The position numbers and the translations under genes are program-made. Shown here one piece after another: positions 20,593-32,421 of a stretch of 64,000 nt of DNA. The stretch is from contig JAHLMK010000006.1 of NCBI GenBank assembly GCA_019915135.1, forward strand, positions 1,674,001 through 1,738,000, in the 5' to 3' direction. The notes under the pieces are model-generated. The model ran no database searches. It had not been told where the DNA came from and worked only from the letters and a program-made list of their open reading frames with translations. The stretch comes from Strobilurus pachycystidiatus. Taxonomy: Eukaryota; Basidiomycota; Agaricomycetes; Agaricales; Physalacriaceae. Positions within the stretch are counted from its first letter, which is position 1, and each line of letters begins with the position of its first letter.

Positions 20593-21758
20593 GGGCGAAG
20601 GAATTGGTTTTCACGGACCATGCTGTCTTCTCTAAAGCCATATTTATACACCATAACAGCATGGTGAAAGTCACCGGAGGCGGTTCCGACGGATAACGTC
20701 AGGCAGTAGAGATACTGAACGACTGTGAATACAGTCTTTGGGAGCTGTGGCGTAAGCGTCATTAAAGCATCAGAGATCTGTTCAAAAACAATTGATAGTA
20801 ACGAAACATATGATCATCCTTTGATGAAAACTGTCGGAATAATCGAGGACCAGCTTTGAACTCTATTGGCGTTTTTACCTGTTCCTCCCGGTCAATCTAT
20901 CTGTGGGAGGAAGACATGAAGGATGTATCTCCAACCAGCGACTCAAGGATATACTTGAGAAACCTACCGACCGTGAGCACCGCGTAAGCCAAGCGAAGAG
21001 AGGCTTACATCCTATATTCTTCTATATCAAAATGATGAGCAACGACGGCTTGTTTCTCCTTGATCGGCTTCCTTTCGCCATCCTTTACCTCACCGGTCGG
21101 CGACTCGCACCCAACGCATCCAGAGTAATTGAAACGAACACATCGCTTCCTCACTTGTCATCGGCCTTCCAGGACCTGCGACACCACATCCTCGGCCCGG
21201 AACATCTGGTTCTACGAATCTCCTTGAGGATGACAGGGCGAGGACAGGCCCGAAGCTGGCGCGTACCTCGCACTGCCGCTTTATCTTCATGCAAACGTCT
21301 GAAGTTGGAGAAACGGCATGTGGGAAGGTAAAGCGCGACGAGATACCGCAACAGTCATCTCTAACTCGACACGGCACTGGCATGATTGAAAATTCACCCT
21401 GCGCTAGAGACTGTTCGTGAGGGATCAAGTAGGCCATGCAAGGTGTGCCTCTAGTCATCAGCGGACCATCAAGCACTGTTCGAAGATAATCGACAAGCGT
21501 ATAGACCCAGGGCCGCTGTTTGTGGGTGTGAGAATGCCCAACAGTATGCCGGCCAACAAAAGGTCTCGAATTCCCTTCGGGCGAGGTGGGTTCCGTAAAC
21601 GAGAGGGCGCGTTTTGAGCATGTTCGATTGTGAAGGATCTCTGTGCAACGGACCGAATATATGATTGATCGAGTCTGGTGCCAGTGGAACAGAAGAATCC
21701 CATTCAACGTGACCTAACCGAAGTTGGAAACCAAGAAAACTCGGTGTTAGGAACGACT
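20593..21758. other. Intergenic with a spurious long frame
   Basis: A 205-codon minus-strand frame at 21090-21707 has no recognisable domain, no family motifs and an unlikely composition. I see no supported gene. Confidence 0.45.
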
Positions 21759-22772
21759 TCATACAATCTTCATCCCCCCATCCACAACCCATTCCGCTCC
21801 GGTCACGAAGCTCGAATACTCGCTCGTCAAAAACAAAATCACATCTGCGATTTCCTCTGGTGCTGCCAGGCGCTGTCGAAAATTGGGGTCTGAGCTGACA
21901 TTTAAATACTTTGCGGGGCGTTGAATCTCACCTTTTGTGGGACATATTGAAGAACCATCGCCTCTGCAATAGCAGCTTCCACTTGAAGCAACGGTGTGTC
22001 TACAAAACCAGGACACATCGCGTTGACCCTAATACCATCGCCCGCATGAGTCGCAGCTACAGAGAGCGTCTTCAACTCCGTAATACTAACAGGAACATAA
22101 GGAGAGTGACTAACCTGCATTCCTCGTCATACCCACAACCGCGTGCTTGCTCGTCACGTAGCTCGTATAATGCGGGAGCGCCATCAAGCCAAGGATAGAA
22201 CTGACATTCGTTATCGCGCCTCGCACGGCGGGACGGCTGGGGAGGAGGGCGATGGGGCTCTGAGCGCGCATGACGCGGAGTTCTTCGCGCATGCAGATGA
22301 ACGTCCCACGCTGATTCACATCGTTGACTCGGTCAAATACTTCCGTAGAGAGGTCAGCTGTCGCGATGGGATGTTCGGCGATCTGTCCGTGTGCGAATCA
22401 TTGTGTTTGTCTGTGGGAAAAGGGGAAAAGACCAACCCGGCAACGTTCACAGCGTAGTCCAGTCTCCCAAAGTGCTGTGTCGTATTCCTGAGCGTCCTGA
22501 TGATCTGCTCTTCCTTGGTGACGTCGAGATAGGATGCCAGGACTTTGAAGACAGGGTTAGTGGCTGCTTCGGTAAGAGCGGATGCAGTCTCGTCGAGACT
22601 CTCTTGATTGATGTCACAAATGTGGATTCCTGCAGCACCAGCGCGAGCAAATGCTAAGGCGGTTGCGCGTCCAATTCCTCCGGCTGTGGGATGTTTAGCA
22701 AAGGCTGCAGCAGAGAGAACCACAGTACACACCAGCGCCGGTTATGAATGCCGTCCCTGCGACGTTGAACAT
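21759..22772 (-). CDS. Short-chain dehydrogenase/reductase
   Basis: A classical SDR of about 270 residues in five exons. Exon 1 (MFNVAGTAFITGA) and exon 2 (AGGIGRATALAFA) together make the TGxxxGIG cofactor loop. VNVAG corresponds to the NNAG motif; the next intron joins it to LIAEHPIATADLS. TNVSS then YTSYVTSK give the catalytic Ser, Tyr and Lys. RVNAMCPGFVDTPL is the usual PG motif. The C-terminus (FLTSEYSSFVTGAEWVVDGGMKIV) is the typical SDR ending. An acidic residue after the second strand (CDIN) suggests NAD preference. Substrate unknown. It is followed 163 bp upstream by the deaminase gene on the same strand. Confidence 0.85.
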
Positions 22773-22935
22773 GGTGCGATGATGGCTGTCAAGATAAACT
22801 TCCGTTCACCTTTTGTATATGTTTGCCTCTTGTGAAGGACACGAGAGGAGAAATCAATGATCATTGATAGCAGCAAATTAAGTCTGTCAGCTTTCGTCAA
22901 TCAGCAGCAGCCCCCGTGATGCAGGAGGGATAGAC

Positions 22936-23565
22936 TTACCAGCTATTCTTATACAGTCGGATATCAGCATGTGTCTCGTACATGCCCTTCTTTGCCTCAG
23001 CGACCTTGATACAACAGAACGCGCCATCCGATTCACTCCAATAGAATATGCGCTTGATTCCAGCCCACGAGCACCAGTCGACGCTGGAAGAAGTGAGTGG
23101 GGCTTATTGACCGGTAACCTTGATATTACCACCGCCAGCAAGGTTTCGCGCATCCCAATCCGTTCTTCGTCGTCCTCACCACATAGAGATCTGCACCATT
23201 CCGCCGTAGATCACGTCCATAAAAGCCCTTGTTGTTGTCGTTCGTCCGGTTGAAGACCCCATGGTTTAACCTGCTGCCTGAATCGAGGAGCCCGGCCGCC
23301 AGTCATGTTGAAGATGGCGTGCATCTCCGCGTGCATGGACACGGGCTTGCCGTACGCAGCGCCAACGCAGAGCTCGTCGTAGTGCGTACGCTGGTGATTG
23401 TGGCCAGAGGAAACAATTTTGCCGCCTTTGACGATGATGGATCCGAGAGTGAATGACATGGGAGACTGGGGGATATGTGAGGCGAAGTGATGATTGTGAT
23501 GGAACATTTACCTTTGCAGCAGCCTGAATACACTGAGATAGATAATACTGAGACTTGCCGTGCAT
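22936..23565 (-). CDS. Cytidine/deoxycytidylate deaminase-like protein
   Basis: A zinc-dependent deaminase of about 175 residues in four exons. MHGKSQYYLSQCIQAAAK is exon 1, with the intron starting at 23511. Exon 2 has FTLGSIIVKGGKIVSSGHN and the catalytic HAEMHAIF (His ligand and Glu proton shuttle). After a short 43-nt intron comes GFYGRDLRRNGADLYVV, then GLGCAKPCWRC, whose cysteine pair completes the zinc site across the last intron. WAGIKRIFYW follows. The stop is TAA after KNSW. The 43-nt intron is unusually short, so the exon 2/3 join is the weakest call. Substrate could be a free nucleobase, nucleoside or nucleotide; no motif decides. Confidence 0.72.
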
Positions 23566-23826
23566 AGCGAGGTTGTTGATGATGGCGAGTGGTTGTCGTC
23601 GTGGTAATGAAGAGAGTTGTCGGATGTCCCGATCGGGCGGGGGGCGGCACTCAAACTAAAAGCTCCGGAAATATATTACCAACTCTGACTCTCTACGGAC
23701 AATCATCATATCTTTGCATCCTGCATTTCAAAAGGACCTTTCTCTTGCCTGTACTTACCAGATGTACGGCTGTGACAATGCTATGCATACTGTATAGCAT
23801 GAAACTGTTTGGTATGTTCGAAGTGA

Positions 23827-24801
23827 CTGCTGTATCCACCTTCTGGTATTACCCCTGGGCTTCGCAGCCATATTCGTCAGTTCAGCTACATGAGCATGGA
23901 GCGCTGGCGCGTTCGTGTTATCATCGGAATGCTACCTATTGTCATGCACGTCTCGCTGACGCTCTTCTTCGCGGGCCTCATCCCCTTCTATATTCCTCTC
24001 CGTGCATCCTTGGCCTGGACAATTGGAATGATCACGGTTATTGTCTGTGTCCTCTACATTGTCAGTAGCGCACTCCCTGTGCTACATCCTCGATGCCCAT
24101 ACCAGACACCCATGACCGACTTCATTCACCACATCTATCACTGGGCCGCGATGTCGTATCGCCTTCTCAATTGTGAACGGTCTCGGTCGCGAGAGCGACA
24201 CTACTACCAACCTGATCGTGACGATTCGGATGATCAGACATCTGGTATCGTATCTCTTGCCCAACAAGAACATCGCACAGTCATGTCCACCTATAACACG
24301 CTTTCGATTGACGCCATGAATTGGTTATTGCGTATATCATCGAATCCCTCAGTCCCAAGCATTGTCATACAATCAATTGGCGTGCTTCCACCAGATACTG
24401 AAGATTACATCCATAAGTCTTGGACTAGACAACGCGATTTGGGCAACCAGAGGAACCGTCTTGAAATTCAGAAAACACGCTCGGATACTCTGGGCCCTCT
24501 CCATCAAAATATAGCCGTCCTTCCCGGCCAAGAGTCGGTCTTTGAACGTCTCGGACGTTCCTTTGTTCTCCTTCCGTCGCCCAGAGCAATAATGGTCCGT
24601 ACATATAGTACCAATGGATTTGGTCACGGACGAGATAGACTCCCATTTCCTCTTGAGGGGTTCTTCAGGGGAAAGATTCTCCGATGGCCTGACTGTGAAG
24701 TCGACCTAGATGGCACATTACGAGCAGTATTCACAAGAGAAGAATTAGGTCCGCGCCTTGAAGCACAGTTGAATTCACCGAGAGCACAGTTGAGCGTATA
24801 G
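23827..24801 (+). pseudogene. DUF6535 protein, 5'-truncated
   Basis: The open frame from the ATG at 23890 codes 303 residues: a start SMERWRVRVIIGMLPIVMH, two hydrophobic helices, and HPRCPYQTPMTDFI, which is the C-terminal part of the DUF6535 membrane domain. The same frame continues about 20 codons upstream of that ATG with family-like residues (GITPGLRSHIRQFSY) until a stop at 23824. The N-terminal half of the domain, normally two more membrane helices, is absent upstream. The remainder is a hydrophilic tail of about 200 residues. This is most simply a truncated copy; a functional short form starting at 23890 cannot be excluded. Confidence 0.65.
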
Positions 24802-27703
24802 AACCTTGTTCTTTTTTCTTTAGCGGTTGAATCAAATGTTGTTGTTCTGTGGGCGGAAATCTCAGTGCCAGGATTTTGACTCTTGACACCTAACTCAATG
24901 TTGTTTGGGGAGCAAACAAGAGGTAATCCACAGCCATCCTGCCCGTCTCTGCTCTCGATGCTCCGTCATCAACCTCCTCCCAACAAGAAAAGACAAACAG
25001 AAACAAGGTGCTATATCTTCGATCTGCGGTGCAATTGAAGACATAGAATGACATCGAAATAAATATCAATGCGTACTGCAGCAAACCTACAAGGACAACT
25101 GATTCAGGTGGCCTACCTACGTCCCATGGGCTGGCATCACAATCTCGTCTAGGTGAGCCTAACGATACTGTGTATAATTCGTGAGCGTGTCGTGACAGAA
25201 AGATACATCGCTGAGAAGCATACCTGACAACGCGGTACTACACGTCTCGAAGACTGTCGCCGTCCACAAAAAGTTTGCCACGAAAGCAAGTATAGTCAAA
25301 AAATTATGTGGGTGCCGGATCATCGGACATACGTCCTCACCGAGATTATCCACCTCAAGGGTCGGTCCACACCCAACCGCATACTTCCCCGAAGCACAGC
25401 GGATCACTCTCGAAGCCCAAGTCCGGGCCTCCCTCCTACGAGCCGGGGGCACCATGTCATCCACCCGCATCTGCTCCTACCACCAAACCGCCACAGCCGA
25501 AACAGCCGTGGAAGTCGATGACAGCCGCTGCGACAGATACCCATCGTCCAACAACACCCTGCCCATCAAAGAGCAGCGACGCACAACGAAATCGGTCATG
25601 ATCCCGTCAACACCCTCACAGGAAACAACCAAGACACCTCCTACTTCTCGCCGAAGCGCACAGGTGAAGCCACTCGACGATCTCAAGCCACCGCCACACA
25701 TGCCCATCGTCTTCCTGTTCGTAGACATTGACCGCAGTCACCAAGGCACAGAGAGCCAGTACCATCGCCTCGTCAACCCAGAGAAGCACGTCTTCCCGAA
25801 ACAGCACTCTAATCGCAACACGATCAAGTCACGCTCTCCGGCCCCTCGTCAAACCTGCGGACTGTTTCCCGGCCCTCGAGAACGTATCTCTATTGAAGCA
25901 TCCCGCAGGAGCGACAATTGCCGGGGAGAACAACAGATCATAACAGAGGGGACGCGAAAAGACACGACAAGACCGCCCTACGCGTCGAATACTGGCCGAC
26001 AAGTCGCGTCTCCCGGTGAGTCATGAGCGAAGGCACCGCTCCCTTGGATCCTTGGAACCATAAACGAGCCAATCCGTGGAAGATCGAAAGTAGAGATAGT
26101 GACGAGGACTTGAAGATCGCGTTCTTCGCAGCCATTGACCTGAATAACGAAGTAGAAGGGTCACCGACTGAATCAAAGAGAAAGAGTAGACTGGCACTGG
26201 GACCATGGCACGAAGACTTCTGCGCCGCAGGTGACGCGTCCGGGTACAATCAACAACGGCCGAATACAGACGAATGACACGACGAAAGACTCGCACCTTG
26301 CCATCCTGTGGTGGACGGACCAGAATAAATGAAGGGCGACCACACTGCACCCGAGGTGCGATTAAGATGCCACCTCGAAAGGTAAGACACGCCCAAGAAG
26401 CGCCCACGTCGATGCGCTGCACCAAAGCGCCCACCACGGAAGCCACCGCCTCATGTTTTCCGTCACCAAACAACACTTTCCTGATGCGTCCTCATAGACA
26501 CCACCCCGATAACACCCATCCTATGAACACGCGAGACAAAATCACTGTGGGCCATGCAGATTTCGATGCGCACGCCGGCGCTTCAGAGCCGCCCCCTTGC
26601 GCTGCCGCGATTCCCTGGGGAATAGCAGCAAACACCGAGACGACTCCCTGGCGTTCAGAAACCCGCGTCAAAGACCACCAGGGTTTGGACTTGCCGTTCT
26701 CGCGAACGACAGACCAGCGGAGAGGGCCCGAAAGCCGGAGATGCCGATAATCTGTGCGAAGACTTGTGCTCCCATAATGGGTAGCGTGGAGCGAGCATGT
26801 CGCTAGCGACGATGAAAGATGGCGAGTGGAAGAATCGATGTCGAGAGTGAAACGGTGAACGGGGACCAATGGAAAGTCCTGTGTGTGACCGGTAGATGTT
26901 CAGAATGCCGAAGGCATTGCTGTGTGGAACCGACTCGATCCCTTCGTGAGTGACCATTAGGTCCCGCGACGCGTCTCTGGTACCTCGCCCAATGCCCTTC
27001 CCCGCGAAGTAGAAGCCCTACGTTTCCGGCATCGCCTTCCCTTTCCATCGTGAAGTCTGAAAGACGCTACGCTCCGAAAAGGACGAGACGAGCTCATCTG
27101 TGCGTGGAGCAGTCCAACAAACAACTCGATAGATTGGGGTCCCGAGGCGACACATGCAGGTTCTGTGCGGGGCGGTAGGAGAGACAGAGGGGAAGATGAG
27201 GCACTTTCCGAAGACGCGATGAAAGACCACCACGAAAGGACGTCATTGTGGGCGAAAAGGCAAGCCGACCGCGAACACCACGACAAAAATCCAGCCACTC
27301 CTTTCTCGACGCCTGGCTATCACCCTTATTGCCTACACGACACGCTGGGGAGCTCCGCAAGCAGGAAGAAGAATACACGGCACCCCATAGATACGTAGGG
27401 TTAGATCACATTCCCGAGGTTAGGACACAGGAATGCTCTGGCTTCGGCAAAGTTGTCTGCGCAAGGAATAGGTGAAATCGGGAGTGGAGAGGGGGCCCGG
27501 AGCAGTCCCAAGCCGGGAAAGTGCGTCGGGCGGGCATGAGGTTGCGCGACCCGGGTTCGTGGTGGTGTAAGTAAAAGAAAGAAACACGACCACGACCTTA
27601 ACAAAAGGACCACGTGCATTCCACGTGAGTGGATGACACTTAATCCGCCGGCTTCAAAGCTCCGGATACCCGTCTTGCTCTCCCTGCTTGACTAGCAACC
27701 ACG
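24802..27703. other. Anonymous ORF-dense region
   Basis: Nearly 3 kb without a recognisable gene. From about 25300 to 27550 both strands stay open for 100-190 codons in several overlapping frames (for example 25454-26026 and 26274-26750 plus; 26021-26476 and 26492-26869 minus). Translations are rich in Arg, Ser, Thr and Pro and show no domain. TA-containing stop codons are scarce, so composition rather than coding probably explains the openness. It may be an unclassified or decayed repeat. No terminal repeats were found. Confidence 0.45.
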
Positions 27704-28587
27704 ATGTCGACCGCCACGCTTGCATACGTTTTACGACCGTGCGCTGATGCGCTTACATTTTTAACGACGACAAAGGTGCACTCATCCCTGTTCCCCTACC
27801 CATGGGCGCCTACTCTGCATGCGGCCCGGATATCCATGGCCTACCAGTCAAATATGAGGCGAACCAACAGCTCCCTATCCTGGGGAACTTACATTGCAGG
27901 ATACCTCGTTATGGTGAGCCAAAATATCATCCTTGGATATTTTTCCTGTGCTGATTCTGTCTCAATTAGTGCTGGGGAGGGATGGTCATTTCCCACACAT
28001 TGCTAAGCATGCCGCCCCCGATTCTCTACTCTTTCCACCCCTACATCAACTACATCTCAACCCATCTACTGATCACCACCGTCTTCACCCTCTTCCCCGA
28101 TCTCCTTACCAACCCGCTCCTCGAGACGGCTCTGGTTCCCATCGATGCACTCCTACGCGCCAACGCGGTCACAAGCACCGTGTCTATACTTCACGACCCA
28201 CACAACAACGAGGTCAACCCCAAACTCATGCTCTCACCTCTATTCCACATCATCCTCGGTGCCGTGGCTTCCGCTGGCGGTGGTGTCTCCGCTGCTACCT
28301 TGAAGACCTGGACGCCGGAATGGAGTCTGGGAACACCAGTGTTTTTGCGTAGCGGAGCTGGCCTCATCGGCTCACTCGATGTTTGGGGTGGCTCCCTCGT
28401 GGCTGTCATCTTTAGCACTATGACACTGCATCCCGCCTTCGAGAATCTGTATCTGAAGCCCTCGTTCGCGCTTAGCACGTTGGGAGCGAAGGCCGTTACG
28501 GGTTATGTTTTTACTGTCCTGTTTGGGTACAGGTTGTGGAAGGTAAGGGCGACGGCGGCGGCGGTCAAGAAGACCAAGGCTCAATAG
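27704..28587 (+). CDS. Multi-pass membrane protein, function unknown
   Basis: Two exons (intron 27914-27969) give 275 residues. Exon 1 ends GTYIAGYLVM and exon 2 begins CWGGMVISHTLL, an in-phase join. There are several hydrophobic helices: YINYISTHLLITTVFTLF, LMLSPLFHIILGAVASAGGG, LDVWGGSLVAVIFSTM and AVTGYVFTVLFGYRLW. A lysine- and alanine-rich tail (KVRATAAAVKKTKAQ) follows. Glycine-rich segments inside helices and the overall layout recall TRIC-type cation channels, but I could not confirm the family, so I give no name. Likely in an internal membrane. Confidence 0.7.
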
Positions 28588-29190
28588 CAAAGTATCCATC
28601 AATATCTATATGCATTCACTCATACAATCCAAGCACATTCTCCGTATGTTTGGTCCGCCATCTTCATGATCTGAGTGCCTTGTGCAGGACCTCTTTCGGG
28701 TGTATATTCGATGCCCCCCAAAAAATCTATACAGTAATCACTGACATGACCGGGACCGCCGATGATGCTTTCTACCGCGGATTCATCCCATCTCGTCTAC
28801 ATACTCAGTTTTTTTGGGTTCGTGTCTGCGTTCCGAGGTACGAACTTTCCTCCGAATTGATCTTATCAATGAAATCAAGCTATATAGCGCCGTGCTTCTT
28901 TGATGGGATCCACGCAAGTACATTCTTGTTGTCAAGATTTCCGTATGGCTAGGAAGTCATGAGGAGGCGTATTGACGCGTCGGCGAGTCAAATGTAAGCA
29001 GGCGTTTACGTCGCATCAGTCCTAGAGTTGACTGGCCTTCATCCCAGCCTTCAGACTCAGGGACTGCTGACTTCGGCCGACCTCCGATGTCCCTTGCCAA
29101 TGCGCGGTACAATATGTATGCTTAGTTGACACAGACAGCTTCAAGTTCGAGGCCGCAGTTGACCGAAATGGACTGAATGGGCGTTCAACC
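28588..29190. other. Intergenic, nothing seen
   Basis: No supported gene or repeat between the membrane protein and the secreted-protein promoter. Confidence 0.45.
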
Positions 29191-29198
29191 TATATAAG
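29191..29198 (+). promoter_or_regulatory. TATA box of secreted protein A
   Basis: TATATAAG 78 nt before the start codon, followed by TCGTTTTCTGGCC. The same arrangement precedes the paralogue at 30301. Confidence 0.65.
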
Positions 29199-29268
29199 AC
29201 TCGTTTTCTGGCCGTATCTCAGCCAGTACAGTGTGTTCACTCCTCACAGTCCATCTCCTAACACCACG

Positions 29269-29663
29269 ATGCGCTTCACTCTTGCAACCTTACTTGCTGC
29301 CACCTTCAGCGCAGCTCTCGCCGCACCCGCCGCGACATGCAGCTATGCGTACAATGGCGTAAACGGCACCGGGCGTGGTGCTGGAGTGCTCTACTCGTGC
29401 ACGTCGGTCTCTTGGGTATGTCCAGTCCAAATCTCCCTTGCAGTCGCTGATCGTGCCGCCTTTTGAAGGTTATATTCTCGTACGTCTGTAACGGCGCCAA
29501 CCCTACCAGTACCGCTGGAAGTTATTGCTGCTCTGGTAATTTGGTTCCCGGTGGTCCGTCGGTTGTGAGTGCTTTCATCGAGTTTACATGTTGATGTGAC
29601 GGGTGCTGATAGTCGTTTAATCGTAGGGCGGTAATGCTGTTGGAGGGTGTCTGCTGCCCTAGA
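29269..29663 (+). CDS. Small secreted six-cysteine protein A
   Basis: Three exons with phase-0 introns (29416-29468 and 29565-29626) give a protein of about 94 residues. The signal peptide is MRFTLATLLAATFSAALA. The mature part has six cysteines in the order C..C..C..CC..C. Motifs are YAYNGVNGTGRG, LYSCTSVSW, SYVCNGANP, YCCSGNLVPGGPSV and GGNAVGGCLL. No family that I recognise; the spacing is not hydrophobin-like because hydrophobins have eight cysteines. It is paired with a close paralogue 1.1 kb downstream. Extracellular; possibly effector-like or antimicrobial, which is inference only. An upstream in-frame ATG at 29233 is rejected because it would precede the signal peptide. Confidence 0.75.
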
Positions 29664-30300
29664 GCACGAGCGCTGCCAAACGAGAAACATACGTTACCGC
29701 AATTCAAAGTTCAGAAACACGTCGCCAATATCTTCAATCAGTTCCTTTGCACGTATCTAGAGCGCATCATGTTTCCTCTAAAAAAATTATACATGCTTGA
29801 AGGCCTGCAATCCGTATCGCGTTCGCCTGAGTTGAAGTTCATCAGTTTGCGATTCGATCTTTGGGTTGGGTTAGGCACAAGGCGAAGCATGTGGGTATAC
29901 ATAGAAGGTTGACCCACTGCTCTCAGCCAGCCGATGAAGATGTAAACTCGTGTTCAATCATCATTGCATGCCAGCCGCAAGCTTACCGATCTGGAACGTT
30001 AGACTCGGACACAGCACCGTGACCGCATGCCAATGTAAGCTCATCGACGCAAGCTCCGAGACGCTCATTATACCTAGTGTCCCCAAGCCTCTGTTCATAA
30101 CAAACAAGGCTTTCAGAGAATCTGACATCCGGAAATGCGCGTTCAAGAGCGTCTCCACGTCAAAGAACAAAGCCTGTACTGAAGCCTACCGCTAGCAATC
30201 CGATACTGTAAAACCTCACGTTCTATGCCGAATCCTAGAGTCAGACCTGGTGACCATGCTACCGAGTCCTCTCGCCGCGCTTCTCGCACAGGTCGAACGG
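29664..30300. other. Spacer between the two secreted-protein genes
   Basis: No gene. The promoter part just before 30301 resembles that of gene A, consistent with a duplication that included regulatory sequence. Confidence 0.45.
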
Positions 30301-30308
30301 TATATAAG
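30301..30308 (+). promoter_or_regulatory. TATA box of secreted protein B
   Basis: TATATAAG 72 nt before the start codon, followed by GTCGATTTCCTGGCC, nearly matching the promoter of gene A. Confidence 0.65.
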
Positions 30309-30372
30309 GTCGATTTCCTGGCCATTGGTACTACTCGACAACTCAGTCCAGTGCGCCTACTCAGTGCTTACA

Positions 30373-30786
30373 ATGCGCTTCACTCTCGCAACCGCTGCTA
30401 CCATACTCGCCGCCACGATCAGCGTGGCCTTCGCTGCACCCACCGCCACAGCTGCACAGTGTGACTGGGCCTACAACGGCTTGAACGGTACCGGACGCGG
30501 TCCTGGACAGCTCTACTCTTGCGTCTCAACCACATGGGTATGTCAACGTCGAGCCCGTGAACGAGTTCAAGCTGATCAGAGAACGATCCAAATCCAGGTG
30601 TATAAGTCGTACGTCTGCAAAGGCGCCCGGCCGTCTTATAGCGGGGGTTACTGCTGCTCTGGAGATTTGATTCCTGGTGGTCCGGCAGTTGTAAGTGTGC
30701 ATACTGAGTACTTAGTACAATCACTGGTACTGACTGTTGCATCGTTCTAGGGTGGCGATGCTGTTGGAGGCTGTTTTCTGGGTTGA
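30373..30786 (+). CDS. Small secreted six-cysteine protein B
   Basis: Paralogue of protein A, with the same three-exon plan and both introns in phase 0 at equivalent positions. The signal peptide is MRFTLATAATILAATISVAFA. Conserved segments are WAYNGLNGTGRGPGQLYSC, SYVCKGARP, YCCSGDLIPGGPAV and GGDAVGGCFLG. The six cysteines align with those of A, while the residues between C3 and C4 differ. About 98 residues. The two genes lie head to tail with matching TATA contexts, so they arose by tandem duplication. Function unknown; secretion is inferred from the signal peptide. Confidence 0.77.
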
Positions 30787-31566
30787 AATACTACGTTTGA
30801 TGGGGAAGTGCAGACTTGGAAAAGAATGCCATGTTTTGTCTTCCACTTAGAGTCGGTAGTGTATTGCAGAATTGAGGGAATAAGTATAACAAGAAGGGTT
30901 GAATTGTAGCATGACGAACCTCGTGTGTTCATTCGCAGGAATTGTAGGAGCGATCGGAAGCAGAGAGATGTGAGAGGCCACCTTCAATTGGTTGACTGAT
31001 TCGAGCTGCGAAAAAAGGTGAGGGAAGTAGAGAGAAGAGAACGTCCAATTTTCTTGTATTAGCCATACGAATTAATCTATTCGACTCCCATTGCTTACTC
31101 TTGGAAGGGGAAGAATGGGGTTGGGAGGTGTGGCCGTCGTCGTGAGTCACACTACCGTTACGAGCCTTTTACACCGTTGGACTACAGAATACGCGCGTGC
31201 TCCTGGCTAGCGCGAAGGAAGCGTCCATGATGAGTCGGCAGGCTCTATAACGATTGAACCTCTTCGGTAGCCTTCTATCGTAAATGGAGAAGCTTTGTAT
31301 GGCCTGGAAAGTAAACCACCGAATAGCAGACCGGTCTGTGTCTGCCGAAGTGAGGGCCCTTATCGTGGGATCCAATGGTTACCGAACGGAGCAGCAGTGG
31401 GGGTAACAATGACTCGACGCTTGCCATGCCCACACTAGTATTCATCCATTGCCTACCTGACTGACTTTGGAGGCAATTCGCTGCGGCATAAGGGCGCCGT
31501 GATAGTTCACCGTAAGCATGTGTCATTCATAGCATATCGATACAACATGGATGGTACAGAGCATGC
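30787..31566. other. Intergenic, nothing seen
   Basis: 3' flanks of secreted protein B and the ubiquitin fusion gene. Short frames only. Confidence 0.45.
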
Positions 31567-32197
<631 letters not shown>

Positions 32198-32421
32198 CGT
32201 CTGTCCAAAGGATGGAGTCGTAGACGGATACGAAGTTTTGATTAAGAAGCAAAGGCCAGGACAGCGCCCGGTTTTTTCAGTGTGACAGTGACTCAGCTGT
32301 CCGTGGGAAGTTGTAACGCTGTTAGCTAATTGCCGTATTTGGACCACTTTCAGACTCCACCTCGACAGGGCTCGCACGCGACGCGTCAATTTGAATTGCC
32401 TCTTTGACCGCTTCCACCACC
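32198..32421. promoter_or_regulatory. Shared promoter of UBI3 and RFC3
   Basis: The 224 bp between two divergent start codons. No TATA box stands out, as expected for housekeeping genes. It must contain both 5' UTRs and both core promoters. Confidence 0.6.

Noticed and set aside
21090..21707. 205-codon minus-strand open frame
   Set aside because: No family motif, no domain, unlikely amino-acid mix, and it lies in the promoter/3' region between two real genes.
25454..26026. 190-codon plus-strand open frame
   Set aside because: Low-complexity Ser/Thr/Pro/Arg translation with equally long frames on the opposite strand; composition explains it better than coding.
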